A stretch of 64,000 nucleotides of DNA from Alcanivorax sp. REN37 (GTDB taxonomy: Bacteria > Pseudomonadota > Gammaproteobacteria > Pseudomonadales > Alcanivoracaceae): contig NZ_JBGCUO010000003.1 in the NCBI RefSeq assembly GCF_041102775.1, forward strand, positions 53,623 through 117,622, read 5' to 3'. Numbering within the stretch: the stretch's first letter is position 1; each line of letters opens with the position of its first letter. The notes beneath the pieces were generated by a model that worked only from the letters and a program-made list of their open reading frames with translations, did not search any database and was not told the DNA's origin. Both the position numbers and the translations under genes were made by a program. Positions 46,668 through 57,459 of the stretch are shown piece after piece.

Positions 46668-48449
46668 TCAACGGTCCACGTCGGCCATGACGAAATCGAT
46701 GGAACCCAAGTAAGCGATCAGGTCCGGAATCATGGCGCCGCGGATCACCGCCGGGATTTGCTGCAAATGGGCAAAGCTCGGCGTGCGGATGCGCGTGCGG
46801 TAGCTCATGGTGGAGCCATCGCTGGTCAGGTAGTAACTGTTGATACCCTTGGTCGCCTCGATCATCTGGAATGATTCGTTAGCGGGCAGCACCGGCCCCC
46901 AAGACACCTGCAAGAAGTGGGTAATCAGGGTTTCAATGTGCTGCAGCGTGCGCTCTTTCGGCGGCGGCGTGGTCAACGGATGGTCCGCCTTGTACGGCCC
47001 TTCCGGCATGTTGTTGAGGCACTGCTCAATGATGCGGATCGACTGGCGCATCTCTTCGACACGAATCATGCCGCGATCGTAAGCGTCACCACGGTGGCCG
47101 AGCGGCACTTCAAAATCGAAGTGCTCGTAGCCGGAGTACGGACGCGCCTTACGCAGGTCGAAGTCGAGACCGGTAGCGCGCAGACCCGGGCCGGTCACAC
47201 CCCACTCCAACGCCTCGCGGGTGTTGTACTGGGCCACGCCCACCGTACGGCCCTTAAGGATGCTGTTCTTCATCGCCGCCTTTTCGTACTCGTCGAGGCG
47301 CTTGGGCAGCCAGTTGACGAAGTCACGCACCAGACGATCCCAGCCATTCGGCAGGTCGTGGGCGACGCCACCGATGCGGTACCAGGCCGGATGCAGACGG
47401 AAGCCGGTGATGGCCTCGATCACGGTGTAGGCACGTTGGCGGTCGGTGAAGGTGAAGAACACTGGCGTCATCGCGCCGACGTCTTGGATGTAGGTGCCGA
47501 GGAACAGCAAGTGGCTGGTGATGCGGAAGAACTCAGCCATCATCACGCGGATGAACTTCACCCGGTCCGGCACCTCGATGCCGGCCAGTTTCTCCACCGA
47601 CAGCACGTACGGCAAGTTGTTCATCACCCCACCGAGGTAGTCGATGCGGTCGGTGTAGGGAATGTAGGAATGCCAGGACTGGCGCTCGCCCATCTTCTCG
47701 GCACCGCGGTGGTGGTAGCCGATCTCGGGCACGCAGTCGACGATCTCTTCACCGTCCAGCTGCAGGATGATGCGGAACGCACCGTGCGCCGACGGGTGGT
47801 TGGGGCCGAGGTTGAGGAACATGAAGTCTTCATGTTCGGCGCCACGCTTCATGCCCCAATCCTCGGGGTTGAAACGCATCGCCTCCTGCTCCATATCCTG
47901 CTTGGCGGCACTCAGCGCAAACGGATCGAACTCGGTGGCGCGCGCCGGGTAGTCCTTGCGCAGCGGATGCCCCTCCCAAGTGGACGGCATCATGATGCGG
48001 CTCAAGTGCGGGTGGCCACTGAAGTGGATGCCGAACAGGTCGTAGACTTCGCGCTCGTACCAGTTGGCATTGCTGTACACACCGGTGACCGACGGCAGCG
48101 ACAGGTCGTTGTCGGCCAGCGGCACCTTGATCATCACGTCGCTGTTTCGCTCCAGCGACATCAGATGGTAGAACACGCTGAAGTCAGCCGCCGGCAGACC
48201 TTCGCGATGGGTGCGCAAGCGCTCATCGGTGGCGCTCAGGTCGTACAGCATCACATAAGGGCGCGGCATCTGGCGCAGGGCCTGCAGCACCTGTTTGACC
48301 TGGTCACGTCCGACCCAGATCACCGGCATACCGGTGCGGGTGGGTTGCACCGCGAGAAGGGCGGCGCCGAACCGTTGCTGCAGCTCGACGACGATGTCCT
48401 GGTCGTCCGCCTTGTACGGCGGCACAGAGGTTGCACCGGGTGTGCTCAT
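46668..48449 (-). CDS. nuoC: Fused NADH-quinone oxidoreductase subunit C/D
   Basis: 593 residues from ATG 48447-48449 ([23 protein letters not shown]), matching the Pseudomonas NuoCD length. An ATG two codons upstream and a TTG at 48491 are alternatives. The NuoC part (about 1-190) has [22 protein letters not shown]. The NuoD part has the quinone-site motifs [31 protein letters not shown] and [11 protein letters not shown]. The fusion of C and D occurs in many gammaproteobacteria, including E. coli and Pseudomonas. It is 69 bp after nuoB. The nuoC symbol stands for the fused gene (nuoCD). Confidence 0.97.
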   Translation of the reverse strand: MSTPGATSVPPYKADDQDIVVELQQRFGAALLAVQPTRTGMPVIWVGRDQVKQVLQALRQMPRPYVMLYDLSATDERLRTHREGLPAADFSVFYHLMSLERNSDVMIKVPLADNDLSLPSVTGVYSNANWYEREVYDLFGIHFSGHPHLSRIMMPSTWEGHPLRKDYPARATEFDPFALSAAKQDMEQEAMRFNPEDWGMKRGAEHEDFMFLNLGPNHPSAHGAFRIILQLDGEEIVDCVPEIGYHHRGAEKMGERQSWHSYIPYTDRIDYLGGVMNNLPYVLSVEKLAGIEVPDRVKFIRVMMAEFFRITSHLLFLGTYIQDVGAMTPVFFTFTDRQRAYTVIEAITGFRLHPAWYRIGGVAHDLPNGWDRLVRDFVNWLPKRLDEYEKAAMKNSILKGRTVGVAQYNTREALEWGVTGPGLRATGLDFDLRKARPYSGYEHFDFEVPLGHRGDAYDRGMIRVEEMRQSIRIIEQCLNNMPEGPYKADHPLTTPPPKERTLQHIETLITHFLQVSWGPVLPANESFQMIEATKGINSYYLTSDGSTMSYRTRIRTPSFAHLQQIPAVIRGAMIPDLIAYLGSIDFVMADVDR

Positions 48450-48518
48450 GTTCATGTTCACCAGCGATTGATCAGGTGCGCTCACGCGCAAAAAAACCTG
48501 CGATGGAAAAGCCCGGCC

Positions 48519-49193
48519 TCAGACTTGGTCGGGGGTACGCAGGTTGGTCACCTTGATGCGCTCTTCGCGACGCTCTTCGCGTTGGGCCGGCATCTCAGCC
48601 CGGTACACGCCTTGGTCGCCCACTACCCAGGACAACGGCCGGCGTTCTTTGCCGATCGATTCCTGCAGCAGCTGCAGGCCTTGCAGGAAGGCTTCCGGAC
48701 GCGGCGGGCAACCTGGGATGTAAACATCCACCGGCAGAAACTTGTCGACACCCTGCACCACCGAATAGATGTCGTACATACCGCCGGAGTTGGCACAGGA
48801 ACCCATGGAAATCACCCATTTCGGTTCCAGCATCTGCTCGTACAAGCGCTGAATCACCGGCGCCATTTTGATGAAGCAAGTACCGGCGATGACCATGAAG
48901 TCCGCCTGACGAGGGCTGGCGCGGATCACTTCCGCACCGAAGCGCGCCACGTCGTGAGGCGCAGTGAACGCGGTGGTCATTTCCACGTAGCAGCAAGACA
49001 GACCGAAGTTGTACGGCCACAGTGAGTTCTTGCGGCCCCAGTTGACGCTGTTGTGCAGCACGTCCTGGAGCTTGCCGAGATAGATGTTGCGGTGAACCTG
49101 CTCTTCCACCGGGTCGCTCACAATGGAGGTCTCGCCGATGGGGTACTGGTCATTGGCAGCGTTCGGGTCGATGCGGGTCAGTTTGTACTGCAT
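48519..49193 (-). CDS. nuoB: NADH-quinone oxidoreductase subunit B
   Basis: A 224-residue subunit that carries the terminal N2 4Fe-4S cluster next to the quinone site. Ligands are in the adjacent Cys-Cys pair of [11 protein letters not shown], the GSCANSGG segment and [11 protein letters not shown]. The normal length is about 220. It lies 12 bp after nuoA. Confidence 0.98.
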   Translation of the reverse strand: MQYKLTRIDPNAANDQYPIGETSIVSDPVEEQVHRNIYLGKLQDVLHNSVNWGRKNSLWPYNFGLSCCYVEMTTAFTAPHDVARFGAEVIRASPRQADFMVIAGTCFIKMAPVIQRLYEQMLEPKWVISMGSCANSGGMYDIYSVVQGVDKFLPVDVYIPGCPPRPEAFLQGLQLLQESIGKERRPLSWVVGDQGVYRAEMPAQREERREERIKVTNLRTPDQV

Positions 49194-49205
49194 CAGTCGT
49201 CTCCC

Positions 49206-49610
49206 TTATTCCTGCTGGTCGGAAGCCCGGCGCTCAGAGCGCGGACGCGGAGCCCAATCCAGCGCACCGATGCGCACCAGATAAATCAGGCCCACCAACA
49301 GGAAGGCCACGAACAGGGTCACTTCAATGAAACCGGCCCAGCCGGCTTCGCGGACGGCAGTCGCCCAGGCAAACAGATAAAGAGCCTCCACGTCGAAAAT
49401 CACGAACAACATGGCGACCAAGTAGAATTTGGCGGAAAAGCGCAGTCGGGCATCACCGAAGGATTCAGCACCGGACTCAAAGGGAAGGTTCTTGGCGCGG
49501 CCCCAAGCTTTGCCCCCGAGCAGGGACGAGACGCCGAGCATGAAGGCGCACATGGCAGCAATGCCGAGCAGGAAGACCACAAACGGCCAGATGGAGACGG
49601 CTTCGGACAT
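49206..49610 (-). CDS. nuoA: NADH-quinone oxidoreductase subunit A
   Basis: 134 residues from ATG 49608-49610. Three membrane helices; [41 protein letters not shown] is the strongly conserved loop and helix of subunit A that faces the quinone channel. It is the first gene of the operon. The upstream 438 bp hold a terminator-like hairpin (49737-49756) and the rplQ terminator. Confidence 0.97.
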   Translation of the reverse strand: MSEAVSIWPFVVFLLGIAAMCAFMLGVSSLLGGKAWGRAKNLPFESGAESFGDARLRFSAKFYLVAMLFVIFDVEALYLFAWATAVREAGWAGFIEVTLFVAFLLVGLIYLVRIGALDWAPRPRSERRASDQQE

Positions 49611-49736
49611 CAATGGATACCCCGGTTACTGACTGGTTCAGGACACCGGGCTGGATCAGGCAACCCGGCGGACACCGGATGCGCGGCGGCCCGATTGGGC
49701 CGTGCAGGCGGAGCAGCTCGCCTCGCGGGGAATACG

Positions 49737-49756
49737 AAAAAGCCGCCACTTGGCGG
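49737..49756 (-). terminator. Terminator-like hairpin in the presumed nuo leader
   Basis: On the minus strand a 5-bp all-GC stem (49743-49747 with 49752-49756) with a 4-nt loop is followed by C and five U residues (49737-49741). It lies about 130 bp before nuoA. It could be a transcript end or an attenuator. Confidence 0.45.
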
Positions 49757-49996
49757 TCGGAACGTTACTCTCTCCCCTGCACATCCGTCGGCCCCAACCC
49801 CCATCAGCGCCTGTTCAGAGCGTGCCGTTGCCGGCCTTTCGATAGGGGTTGCACCGCTTGACGCCGCGGCACTCTGCACCTTTGAGCCCGGAAAGTAAAG
49901 TCCTCCTTTGGGCTTGGGCACAGGCTGCGAACGCCATGCTGAACATTATTCATCAACGCCCCGGCGATGCCTACCGGACGGCACTTTATGACAGGC

Positions 49997-50023
49997 AAAA
50001 AAAATGCGAGCACTTGGCTCGCA
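49997..50023 (-). terminator. Rho-independent terminator of the alpha (rpsM-rplQ) operon
   Basis: A 7-bp stem (50005-50011 with 50017-50023) and a 5-nt loop are followed on the minus strand by eight U residues (49997-50004). It lies 25 bp after rplQ. A T-run on the other side makes it potentially bidirectional. Confidence 0.9.
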
Positions 50024-50048
50024 CTTTTTTACAGCATGCAAAAGCAGA

Positions 50049-50432
50049 TCACTCTGCGTCTGCAGCGGCCTCTTGCGGACGCTCAACCAGCTCCATGAAA
50101 GCCATCGGAGCATTGTCGCCAGCGCGGAAGCCCATCTTCAGCACGCGGGTGTAACCACCCGGACGCGCTTGGTAACGCGGACCCAGCTCATTGAACAGGA
50201 TGCCCACGGCTTCCTTGGAGCGGGTACGGGAAAACGCCAGACGGCGGTTGGCGACAGAGTCGACCTTGGCCAGGGTAATCAACGGCTCAATCACGCCGCG
50301 CAGCTCTTTGGCTTTCGGCAGCGTGGTCTTGATGGCGCCGTGTTCAATCAGCGACACCGCCATGTTGCGGAACATGGCCTGGCGATGGGCGCTGTTCCGG
50401 TTGAATTTTCTACCACTCTTGCGATGACGCAT
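50049..50432 (-). CDS. rplQ: 50S ribosomal protein L17
   Basis: 127 residues starting [24 protein letters not shown], the invariant L17 N-terminus, with a short acidic C-terminal tail AAADAE. It binds 23S rRNA near the exit-tunnel side. It is the last gene of the alpha operon, 72 bp after rpoA, and is followed by a terminator. Confidence 0.98.
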   Translation of the reverse strand: MRHRKSGRKFNRNSAHRQAMFRNMAVSLIEHGAIKTTLPKAKELRGVIEPLITLAKVDSVANRRLAFSRTRSKEAVGILFNELGPRYQARPGGYTRVLKMGFRAGDNAPMAFMELVERPQEAAADAE

Positions 50433-50504
50433 GATTCCGGTTCCTTAAGATTCGGGGCGTCTCACGACGCCCTTTTCAACTGCAGTGTAAATGACGTTAA
50501 CCGA

Positions 50505-51512
50505 TCAGCGCAGCTTGTGGCTCAGACGTTCGTCGTCGCGCAGGCTTGCCGGCGGCCAGCTCTCCAGACGCATGCCCAGGGACAAGCCCTTGGAAGCAAG
50601 TACGTCTTTGATTTCGGTGAGCGACTTCTTGCCCAGGTTCGGCGTCTTCAGCAGCTCTACTTCGGTGCGCTGTACCAGATCACCGATGTAGTAGATGTTC
50701 TCCGCCTTGAGGCAATTGGCAGACCGGACCGTCAGCTCCAGATCATCCACCGGACGCAGCAGGATCGGATCAACTTCTTCGCGCTCCTGCTTCGGCTCCG
50801 GCTTGCGATCCTGCTCCAGATCGACAAATACGGCGATCTGCTGTTGGAGGATGGTCGCAGCGGAACGGATTGCATCTTCCGGGTCGATGGTCCCGTTTGT
50901 TTCCAGATCGATCACCAGTTTGTCCAAGTTGGTGCGCTGCTCTACACGAGCGGCTTCCACCACATAGGACACTCGCAGTACCGGGCTGTAGCTGGCATCC
51001 AGCTGCAGGCGGCCAATGCCACGAGTTTCATCGTCGTCACCGAGGCGGGCATCTGCCGCCACGTAACCGCGGCCACGGGTGACCCGCAGTTTCATACGCA
51101 GGTCGGTGTCGCCGGTGATGGTGCAGATAACGTGGTCCGGGTTGACAATTTCAACGCTGTGGTCGCGCTGAATGTCGCCGGCCGTCACTACACCGGGGCC
51201 TTTCTTACCGAGCTCCAGCGTCACTTCATCGCGCTCGTTCATGCGCAGGGCAACGCCCTTCAGGTTCAGGAGGATGTTGATCACATCTTCCTGAACACCT
51301 TCCACAGACGAGTACTCGTGCTGCACACCGTCGATTTCGACTTCGGTGATGGCAGCACCGTGCATGCTGGAGAGCAGAATACGGCGCAGCGCGGTGCCCA
51401 AGGTGTGGCCAAAACCGCGCTCGAGCGGCTCCAGCACAACCTTCGCGTGAGTCGGGCTGATCGTGCTGATCGCGATCGAGCGGGGCGTGAGAAAGTCGTT
51501 CACTGCGGTCAT
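50505..51512 (-). CDS. rpoA: RNA polymerase subunit alpha
   Basis: 335 residues. The N-terminal dimerisation and assembly domain includes [44 protein letters not shown]. After a flexible acidic linker ([11 protein letters not shown]), the C-terminal domain ([59 protein letters not shown]) binds UP elements and activators. Length equals the usual bacterial size. It is 20 bp after rpsD. Confidence 0.99.
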   Translation of the reverse strand: MTAVNDFLTPRSIAISTISPTHAKVVLEPLERGFGHTLGTALRRILLSSMHGAAITEVEIDGVQHEYSSVEGVQEDVINILLNLKGVALRMNERDEVTLELGKKGPGVVTAGDIQRDHSVEIVNPDHVICTITGDTDLRMKLRVTRGRGYVAADARLGDDDETRGIGRLQLDASYSPVLRVSYVVEAARVEQRTNLDKLVIDLETNGTIDPEDAIRSAATILQQQIAVFVDLEQDRKPEPKQEREEVDPILLRPVDDLELTVRSANCLKAENIYYIGDLVQRTEVELLKTPNLGKKSLTEIKDVLASKGLSLGMRLESWPPASLRDDERLSHKLR

Positions 51513-51532
51513 GGGGCTCCCTCAGGCTATGC

Positions 51533-52159
51533 TTACTTGGAGTACAGCTCGACGATCAAGTTTTCGTTGATCTCTGCCGGCAGGTCAATGCGCTCCGGCA
51601 TGGCCTTGTAAGTACCCTCGAACTTGCTTTCGTCCACTTCCAGCCAGGTCATAAAGCCACGCTGCTGGGCCAGTTCCATTGCGCTCTTCACGCGGAGCTG
51701 GTTTTTGGACTTTTCGCGCACTGCCACGACATCACCCGGACGCACCTGGAAGGATGCGATGTTCACGGACTGGCCGTTCACGGTGATTGCACGGTGGCTA
51801 ACCAGCTGGCGTGCTTCTGCGCGGGTAGCGCCAAAGCCCATGCGGTACACCACGTTGTCGAGACGGCCTTCCAGCAGCTGCAGCAGCACTTCGCCGGTGG
51901 CGCCTTTGGAACGGGCCGCTTTTTTGTAGTAGCTGCGGAATTGCTTTTCCAGCACGCCGTACATACGACGTACTTTCTGCTTCTCACGCAGCTGCACGCC
52001 GTAGTCTGACAGGCGGCTCTGGCGACGGGAGGCAGCTGCCTGACCCGGAGCCTGCTCAGCTTTGCACTTGGAGTCCAGCGGACGGATACCACTCTTCAGG
52101 AAGAGGTCGGTACCTTCACGACGGGACAGTTTGCATTTGGGACCAATGTATCGTGCCAT
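51533..52159 (-). CDS. rpsD: 30S ribosomal protein S4
   Basis: 208 residues starting [33 protein letters not shown], with the S4 RNA-binding domain [36 protein letters not shown]. It is a primary 16S rRNA binder and, in E. coli, the repressor of the alpha operon. The two Cys in the N-terminus do not form a full zinc site. Gap to rpsK is 17 bp. Confidence 0.98.
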   Translation of the reverse strand: MARYIGPKCKLSRREGTDLFLKSGIRPLDSKCKAEQAPGQAAASRRQSRLSDYGVQLREKQKVRRMYGVLEKQFRSYYKKAARSKGATGEVLLQLLEGRLDNVVYRMGFGATRAEARQLVSHRAITVNGQSVNIASFQVRPGDVVAVREKSKNQLRVKSAMELAQQRGFMTWLEVDESKFEGTYKAMPERIDLPAEINENLIVELYSK

Positions 52160-52176
52160 CTTCGCTCTATCTCCCG

Positions 52177-52575
52177 TTACACACGACGTTTCTTGGCCGG
52201 ACGGCAGCCGTTATGCGGAATCGGGGTAACGTCTGAAATACTGGTGATCTTGTAGCCACATGCGTTCAGAGCACGCACGGAGGACTCACGACCCGGACCC
52301 GGGCCTTTGACCCGCACTTCCAGGTTCTTCAAACCGTAGTCCTTGGCCGCGTTGCCAGCGTTCTCCGCTGCAACCTGCGCCGCGAACGGGGTGCTCTTGC
52401 GCGAGCCGCGGAAGCCTGCACCACCGGAAGTGGCCCAGGACAACACGTTCCCCTGACGGTCAGAGATGGTGATGATGGTGTTGTTGAAGGATGCGTGCAC
52501 GTGCGCGATGCCGTCCGCAACCGTCCGACTCACCTTCTTGCGACGAACGCCGCTGTCTTTCTTTGACTTTGCCAT
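52177..52575 (-). CDS. rpsK: 30S ribosomal protein S11
   Basis: 132 residues with [48 protein letters not shown] and the C-terminal [18 protein letters not shown], both hallmarks of S11. It binds the platform of the small subunit. Gap to rpsM is 20 bp. Length is typical. Confidence 0.98.
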   Translation of the reverse strand: MAKSKKDSGVRRKKVSRTVADGIAHVHASFNNTIITISDRQGNVLSWATSGGAGFRGSRKSTPFAAQVAAENAGNAAKDYGLKNLEVRVKGPGPGRESSVRALNACGYKITSISDVTPIPHNGCRPAKKRRV

Positions 52576-52595
52576 GTCTTAGCCCGAATCAGAGT

Positions 52596-52952
52596 TTACT
52601 TGCGGATCGGCTTGCGCGGCCCTTTACGGGTGCGAGCGTTGGTCTTGGTGCGCTGGCCACGCAGCGGCAGGCTGCGGCGGTGGCGAATGCCGCGGTAGCA
52701 CCCCATGTCCATCAAACGCTTGATGTTCATGCTCACTTCACGGCGCAGATCACCTTCTACGGTGAACTTGGCCACTTCGCCCCGGATCAGATCGAGCTGC
52801 TCTTCGCTGAGTTCGCGCACTTTGGTGGTGGGCGCAACACCCACGGCCTCGCAGATTTTCTGCGCCGTGGTGCGACCGATCCCGTAGACATAGGTCAACG
52901 AGATGACAGTGTGCTTGTTATCCGGGATGTTGACGCCTGCAATACGGGCCAT
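52596..52952 (-). CDS. rpsM: 30S ribosomal protein S13
   Basis: 118 residues starting [38 protein letters not shown], with the basic C-terminal tail [18 protein letters not shown] that reaches toward the tRNAs. It is first in the alpha operon. The 124-bp gap before it carries its own candidate promoter at 53020-53048. Confidence 0.98.
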   Translation of the reverse strand: MARIAGVNIPDNKHTVISLTYVYGIGRTTAQKICEAVGVAPTTKVRELSEEQLDLIRGEVAKFTVEGDLRREVSMNIKRLMDMGCYRGIRHRRSLPLRGQRTKTNARTRKGPRKPIRK

Positions 52953-53019
52953 CCAAATTTCTCCGCTTAACGCAATATTTCATGCCGGCCTGGCTGACCC
53001 GGGCCTCAAAAGGGGCCGC

Positions 53020-53048
53020 ATAGTACAGCCGGGCCGGCAATTTTTCAA
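53020..53048 (-). promoter_or_regulatory. Candidate promoter for the alpha operon (rpsM)
   Basis: On the minus strand: -35 TTGAAA (53043-53048), a 17-bp spacer and -10 TACTAT (53020-53025). Transcription would start near 53012, giving a leader of about 60 nt before rpsM, a place where S4 regulates in E. coli. Confidence 0.6.
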
Positions 53049-53076
53049 CTTAACGTCGGTGAGATCGAAAAATCGA

Positions 53077-53193
53077 TCAGCCCTGACGCTGCTTGTGGCG
53101 TGGCTCGGCGCTGCAGATCACCATCACCCGCCCTTTGCGGCGGACGATTTTGCAGTTACGGCACACTTTTTTAACAGAAGCCTGGACCTTCAT
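53077..53193 (-). CDS. rpmJ: 50S ribosomal protein L36, zinc-binding form
   Basis: 38 residues (ATG 53191-53193, stop 53077-53079), too short for most ORF calls. [15 protein letters not shown] begins the protein. The zinc ligands Cys11, Cys14, Cys27 and His33 are all present, so this is the C+ form. It sits 37 bp after secY, its usual place at the end of the spc operon. Confidence 0.97.
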   Translation of the reverse strand: MKVQASVKKVCRNCKIVRRKGRVMVICSAEPRHKQRQG

Positions 53194-53230
53194 TGCTTTG
53201 CCTCGCTGTGACTACGCTTGCTACGACGCT

Positions 53231-54607
53231 TTAGCGCACCAGGCCGGTGCCGCCATAGCCTTTCAGATTCGCTTTCTTCATCAGCTTTTCGTACTGGGTG
53301 GACATCAGTTGGGCGTTAACCTGGGCCCAGAAGTCCATGACCACCACCACTACGATCAGCAGGGACGTACCACCCAACTGGAAGGGGACGTTCCACATGC
53401 CCTGCAGGAACAGCGGCAGCAAACACACCGCGCTCATGTAGGCTGCCCCGATCAGGGTCAGACGGCCCATCACGGTGTCGATGTAGCGTGCAGTCTGCTC
53501 ACCCGGCCGAATCCCCGGTACGTATGCGCCGGATTTCTTCAAGTTCTCGGCCACGTCTTTCGGGTTGAACATCAACGCCGCGTAGAAGTAACAGAAGAAC
53601 ACGATGCCCAAGGTGAACAGCAACAGGTACAGCGGCGAGCCCGGGTTCAGGGCATCGGTCACGACCCGCATGCTGCTTGCCCACCAGCTGTCGGACTCGC
53701 CAGCAAACCACTGACTGATGGAGGCCGGGAACAGCAGGATGGAGCTGGCAAAAATAGCCGGGATTACGCCCGCCATATTCACTTTCAGCGGCAGGTGGCT
53801 GCTTTGCGGCGCACCGTAGCCGTGGCGCCCCTGCTGGCGTCGCGCGTAGTTCACCGTAATACGGCGCTGGCCGCGCTCGAAGAACACCACAGCGAACACC
53901 ACAGCAATCGCAATCACCATCACCAGCAACATGACCAACGGATTGAGCTGGTCATGCCGACTGGCTTCGAAGGTCTGCGCCACCGCGCTGGGCAACCCGG
54001 CCACGATACCGGCAAAAATCAGCATCGAAATGCCGTTGCCAATGCCGCGCTCGGTGATCTGCTCACCCAACCACATCAGGAATACACTGCCGGTAACCAG
54101 GGACGTGACGGCGACGAAGTAGAACGACATCACATCAGCGCTGGTGGGAACCGCCGGCAACAACGCCACATTCTGGCTGTACAGGCCCGCCGCGACACCG
54201 AACGACTGGATAATAGCCAGCGCGACAGTGAGGTAACGGGTGTACTGGGTCAGCTTACGCCGCCCCTGCTCGCCCTCTTTGCGCAATTGTTCCAGGGTGG
54301 GATGCACCGCGGACAACAGCTGGATGACGATGGAGGCGGTGATGTAAGGCATCACCCCCAGCGCAAAAATACTCATGCGCTCCAGTGCACCACCGGAGAA
54401 CATGTTGAACATGGCCAGAACAGTTTCGCGGTTGCTATCAAACAAGCGCGCCATCGCGTCCGGGTTGATCCCCGGGACCGGGATGTGCGCGCCAATGCGA
54501 AACACCACGAGGGCGCCGAGCAGGAAACCAATGCGCCGCCACAGTCCCCGCAGGGCGGACCCGTCGGGGGTATTCTGGCTCAATGTCTGTGCACGGTTTT
54601 TGGCCAT
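53231..54607 (-). CDS. secY: Protein translocase subunit SecY
   Basis: 458 residues with ten membrane helices, the channel of the Sec translocon. Signatures include [17 protein letters not shown] in helix 1/plug, [42 protein letters not shown] and [21 protein letters not shown]. The size is slightly above E. coli (443). It follows rplO by 13 bp in the spc operon. Confidence 0.98.
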   Translation of the reverse strand: MAKNRAQTLSQNTPDGSALRGLWRRIGFLLGALVVFRIGAHIPVPGINPDAMARLFDSNRETVLAMFNMFSGGALERMSIFALGVMPYITASIVIQLLSAVHPTLEQLRKEGEQGRRKLTQYTRYLTVALAIIQSFGVAAGLYSQNVALLPAVPTSADVMSFYFVAVTSLVTGSVFLMWLGEQITERGIGNGISMLIFAGIVAGLPSAVAQTFEASRHDQLNPLVMLLVMVIAIAVVFAVVFFERGQRRITVNYARRQQGRHGYGAPQSSHLPLKVNMAGVIPAIFASSILLFPASISQWFAGESDSWWASSMRVVTDALNPGSPLYLLLFTLGIVFFCYFYAALMFNPKDVAENLKKSGAYVPGIRPGEQTARYIDTVMGRLTLIGAAYMSAVCLLPLFLQGMWNVPFQLGGTSLLIVVVVVMDFWAQVNAQLMSTQYEKLMKKANLKGYGGTGLVR

Positions 54608-54620
54608 GTCAGTCGCCTAA

Positions 54621-55055
54621 TCAGTCTTCGACTTTGCCGCCGGCCTGTTCAATGGCTTCGCGGGCACCACGGGTCATCGCCACACCGCGGACAGTCACCG
54701 CGCGGCCGATTTCACCGCTCAGGACGATCTTCGCGCGGGTCATGTCACGACGAACCACGTTGGCAGCCTTCAGGCTGTCCAGGTCCACCACATCACCGTC
54801 AACCTTCGCCAGTTCGGACAGACGCACCTCAGCGGTGGTCATGGCCTTACGGGAGGTGAAGCCGAATTTGGGCAGACGACGCTGCAGCGGCATTTGACCG
54901 CCTTCAAATCCAGGCTTAACAGTGCCGCCGGAGCGGGACGTCTGACCTTTGTGACCACGGCCGGCAGTCTTGCCCAAGCCGCTACCAATACCACGACCGA
55001 GACGCTTGCCGGACGGACGTGAACCTTCAGCCGGAGCCAATTCGTTCAAGCGCAT
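54621..55055 (-). CDS. rplO: 50S ribosomal protein L15
   Basis: 144 residues starting [38 protein letters not shown], the Gly-rich L15 N-terminus that extends into the large subunit. The last part ([35 protein letters not shown]) forms the globular domain. It starts 2 bp after the stop of rpmD. Confidence 0.98.
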   Translation of the reverse strand: MRLNELAPAEGSRPSGKRLGRGIGSGLGKTAGRGHKGQTSRSGGTVKPGFEGGQMPLQRRLPKFGFTSRKAMTTAEVRLSELAKVDGDVVDLDSLKAANVVRRDMTRAKIVLSGEIGRAVTVRGVAMTRGAREAIEQAGGKVED

Positions 55056-55057
55056 CG

Positions 55058-55243
55058 TTATTCTCCTTCAACCTGAACCATGTACGAGACTTTGTTGATC
55101 ATGCCACGTACAGCAGGGGTATCTTCCACTTCAACGGTGTGGCCGATACGACGCAGGCCGAGGCCCCGCACGCAGGCCTTGTGCTTTTCAAGCCGGCCGT
55201 TGGTGCTCTTGGTCAGGGTTACCTTGATCATATTCGCAGCCAT
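55058..55243 (-). CDS. rpmD: 50S ribosomal protein L30
   Basis: 61 residues from ATG 55241-55243, with GGAAG 7 bases upstream. The longer frame to 55261 adds six residues with no support. [23 protein letters not shown]...[29 protein letters not shown] matches L30 throughout. Position between rpsE and rplO is standard. Confidence 0.97.
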   Translation of the reverse strand: MAANMIKVTLTKSTNGRLEKHKACVRGLGLRRIGHTVEVEDTPAVRGMINKVSYMVQVEGE

Positions 55244-55269
55244 TTTTCTGCTTCCGCTCAAATGCAGGC

Positions 55270-55767
55270 TTAGTTCAGAATTTCTTCGACGGTCTTACCA
55301 CGCTTCGCTGCAACCTGCTCAGCAGAAGACATGGCCCGCAGACCTTCGAAAGTCGCGCGCACGACGTTCACCGGATTGGTGGAGCCGTAGCACTTGGCCA
55401 GCACGTTCTGCACGCCCGCAACTTCCAGCACGGCACGCATCGCGCCACCGGCGATCACACCGGTACCTTCAGAGGCCGGCTGCATGTAGACCTTGGAGGC
55501 ACCGTGGCCTGCCTTGATCGGGTGCTGGATGGTGGTACCGGACAGATCCACTTGGATCATGTTACGGCGCGCTGCTTCCAGAGCTTTCTGGATTGCAGCC
55601 GGCACTTCGCGCGCTTTACCGCGACCGAAGCCCACTTTACCTTTGCCATCGCCGACCACGGTCAGGGCGGTGAAAGCAAAGATGCGGCCGCCTTTAACCA
55701 CTTTGGCAACGCGGTTCACTTGAACCAGCTTTTCCACCAGACCTTCGTTGGGATCAACCTTCGCCAT
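55270..55767 (-). CDS. rpsE: 30S ribosomal protein S5
   Basis: 165 residues. The double-stranded-RNA-binding-like N-terminal part ([50 protein letters not shown]) and the C-terminal part with [19 protein letters not shown] are typical of S5, which helps set decoding accuracy. Gap to rplR is 11 bp. Confidence 0.98.
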   Translation of the reverse strand: MAKVDPNEGLVEKLVQVNRVAKVVKGGRIFAFTALTVVGDGKGKVGFGRGKAREVPAAIQKALEAARRNMIQVDLSGTTIQHPIKAGHGASKVYMQPASEGTGVIAGGAMRAVLEVAGVQNVLAKCYGSTNPVNVVRATFEGLRAMSSAEQVAAKRGKTVEEILN

Positions 55768-55778
55768 AACCTGTACCC

Positions 55779-56129
55779 TTAGAATTCAAGCCCGTTTTCG
55801 CGTGCAGCGTCGGCCAGTGCCTTGACGCGGCCATGGTATTTGAAGCCGGAGCGGTCAAATGCAACCCGCTCCACGCCGGCGGCCTTGGCGCGCTCAGCGA
55901 TCAGCTTGCCCACGGAAACCGCTGCATCAGCGTTGCCGGTGGCTGCACCACGCAGGTCTTTTTCCAGGGTCGAGGCAGTGGCCAAGACCTGATCACCTGC
56001 AGCAGTGGTCACCTGTGCATAGATGTGTTGCGGAGTGCGGTGGACGCACAGACGGTACACACCCAGTTCACGGATCTTCATCCGGGTACGCAGCGCGCGG
56101 CGCTGGCGTGCAACTTTTTTGTCTTTCAT
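55779..56129 (-). CDS. rplR: 50S ribosomal protein L18
   Basis: 116 residues with [37 protein letters not shown], the basic N-terminus that binds 5S rRNA, and the C-terminal [28 protein letters not shown]. It is the normal size and in the normal spc position, 17 bp after rplF. Confidence 0.98.
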   Translation of the reverse strand: MKDKKVARQRRALRTRMKIRELGVYRLCVHRTPQHIYAQVTTAAGDQVLATASTLEKDLRGAATGNADAAVSVGKLIAERAKAAGVERVAFDRSGFKYHGRVKALADAARENGLEF

Positions 56130-56146
56130 GACTTCAGTCTCACCGG

Positions 56147-56680
56147 TTATTTCTTCTTGGCTTCTTTGCGACGCACGTTCTCACCGGCGTAACGCACACC
56201 CTTGCCCTTGTAGGGCTCCGGCGGACGGTAACCGCGGACGTTGGCCGCAACCTGGCCAATCAGCTGCTTGTCGATGCCGCGCAGCACAATTTCAGTCTGG
56301 CTCGGGGTCTCAACCGACACCCCTTCCGGCATCTCGTAGGCCACCGGATGGGAGAAGCCAAGGGACAGGTTCAGCACCTTACCCTGCGCCTGGGCGCGAT
56401 AGCCTACACCGACCAGCTCGAGCTTGCGCTCAAAACCTTCAGAAACACCGACCACAATGTTGTTCAGCAGCGAGCGGGTGGTACCCGCGAGCGCCCACGC
56501 GGCCTGGCTTTCAGCGGCCGGACGTACTTTCAGCACGCCCTCTTCCACTTCAACTGACACCAGTTCGTGCAGGGTGTGCTCCAGCGAGCCCTTGCTGCCC
56601 TTGATGGCCACCAGCTGACCGTCGATCTTAACTTCGACGCCCTGCGGCAGTTTTACCGGATTCTTCGCAATACGTGACAT
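56147..56680 (-). CDS. rplF: 50S ribosomal protein L6
   Basis: 177 residues from ATG 56678-56680 ([19 protein letters not shown]), the E. coli length. The frame extends to 56740 but that 20-residue extension is not conserved. The C-terminal [29 protein letters not shown] is the L6 RNA-binding end near the sarcin-ricin loop. Confidence 0.97.
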   Translation of the reverse strand: MSRIAKNPVKLPQGVEVKIDGQLVAIKGSKGSLEHTLHELVSVEVEEGVLKVRPAAESQAAWALAGTTRSLLNNIVVGVSEGFERKLELVGVGYRAQAQGKVLNLSLGFSHPVAYEMPEGVSVETPSQTEIVLRGIDKQLIGQVAANVRGYRPPEPYKGKGVRYAGENVRRKEAKKK

Positions 56681-56708
56681 TCTGCACCTAGCCTTTATGC
56701 CGCTACGG

Positions 56709-57104
56709 TCAGGACACTTCGCAGACCAGCTCGCCGCCAACGTTGGCCTTGCGCGCTGCGCGATCCGTCATAAAACCCTGGTTGGTGGATACGATCATGA
56801 CGCCCAGACCGCCCTTCACCTTGGGAATTTCGTTCGCCGCGCGGTATACGCGCAGGCCGGGGGTACTGACCCGCTTGATGGTGTCGATCACCGGGCGGCC
56901 TTCATAGTACTTCAGCTCGATGGTCAGAACCGGCTTGGCTTCTTCGCCGCCGACCTGATATCCAGCAACATAACCCTCGTCCTGCAGAACCTTGGCAATC
57001 GCCACCTTCTGGGTGGAAGAAGGGATATCCACCTTCGCCTTCTTGGCCATCTGCGCGTTGCGGATACGGGTGAACATATCCGCCAGGGTGTCTTGCATGC
57101 TCAT
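56709..57104 (-). CDS. rpsH: 30S ribosomal protein S8
   Basis: 131 residues starting [22 protein letters not shown] and ending with the conserved [27 protein letters not shown]8 binds the central domain of 16S rRNA and, in E. coli, represses the spc operon. It lies 37 bp after rpsN. Confidence 0.98.
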   Translation of the reverse strand: MSMQDTLADMFTRIRNAQMAKKAKVDIPSSTQKVAIAKVLQDEGYVAGYQVGGEEAKPVLTIELKYYEGRPVIDTIKRVSTPGLRVYRAANEIPKVKGGLGVMIVSTNQGFMTDRAARKANVGGELVCEVS

Positions 57105-57141
57105 GCTGCTCTCGCTCCGCTCTTACGCCTTTGCAGGCTGC

Positions 57142-57447
57142 TTACCAGCTGGATTTCACCAGGCCCGGCACGTCACCGCGCATGGCCGCTTCCCGCAATT
57201 TGTTACGACCCAGGCCGAACTTGCGGTACACACCGTGCGGGCGACCGGTGATCCGGCAGCGATTACGCTGACGGGTCCGGGCTGAATCGCGCGGCAGCTT
57301 TTGCAGCTGGATTTGCGCGTCCCACTTGGCTTCTGCATCAGCATTGGGATCACGAATAATTTCTTTGAGTTCAGCGCGCTTGACAGCAAATTTTGCTACC
57401 AGCTTGGCGCGCTTCTGCTCACGGTTGATCATGGAAACCTTGGCCAT
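57142..57447 (-). CDS. rpsN: 30S ribosomal protein S14, zinc-free form
   Basis: 101 residues, the long form without the zinc CxxC pairs: only the single Cys in [12 protein letters not shown] remains. The C-terminal [25 protein letters not shown] is diagnostic. It follows rplE by 12 bp. Confidence 0.98.
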   Translation of the reverse strand: MAKVSMINREQKRAKLVAKFAVKRAELKEIIRDPNADAEAKWDAQIQLQKLPRDSARTRQRNRCRITGRPHGVYRKFGLGRNKLREAAMRGDVPGLVKSSW

Positions 57448-57459
57448 AACTCGCCTCTC

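Larger units (their letters stand above)
49611..50048. other. Intergenic region between nuoA and rplQ
   Basis: 438 bp with no supported gene. Open frames here lack conserved character. It holds the rplQ/alpha-operon terminator (49997-50023) and a smaller terminator-like hairpin (49737-49756) inside the presumed nuo leader. I could not identify the nuo promoter with confidence. The minus strand has AAAGGAGG near 49904-49911 without a start codon at suitable spacing. Confidence 0.6.

Noticed and set aside
46917..49025. 702-aa open frame on the plus strand
   Set aside because: It is antisense to nuoCD and nuoB, whose protein families are certain.
49610..49921. 103-aa open frame upstream of nuoA on the minus strand
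   Set aside because: Pro/Ala/Arg-rich with a GTG start and no ribosome-binding site; crosses the hairpin at 49737. No protein family recognised.
50004..51611. 535-aa open frame on the plus strand
   Set aside because: It is antisense to rplQ and rpoA, with no ribosome-binding site.
53093..54859. 588-aa open frame on the plus strand
   Set aside because: It is antisense to rpmJ, secY and rplO; His/Gln-rich shadow.
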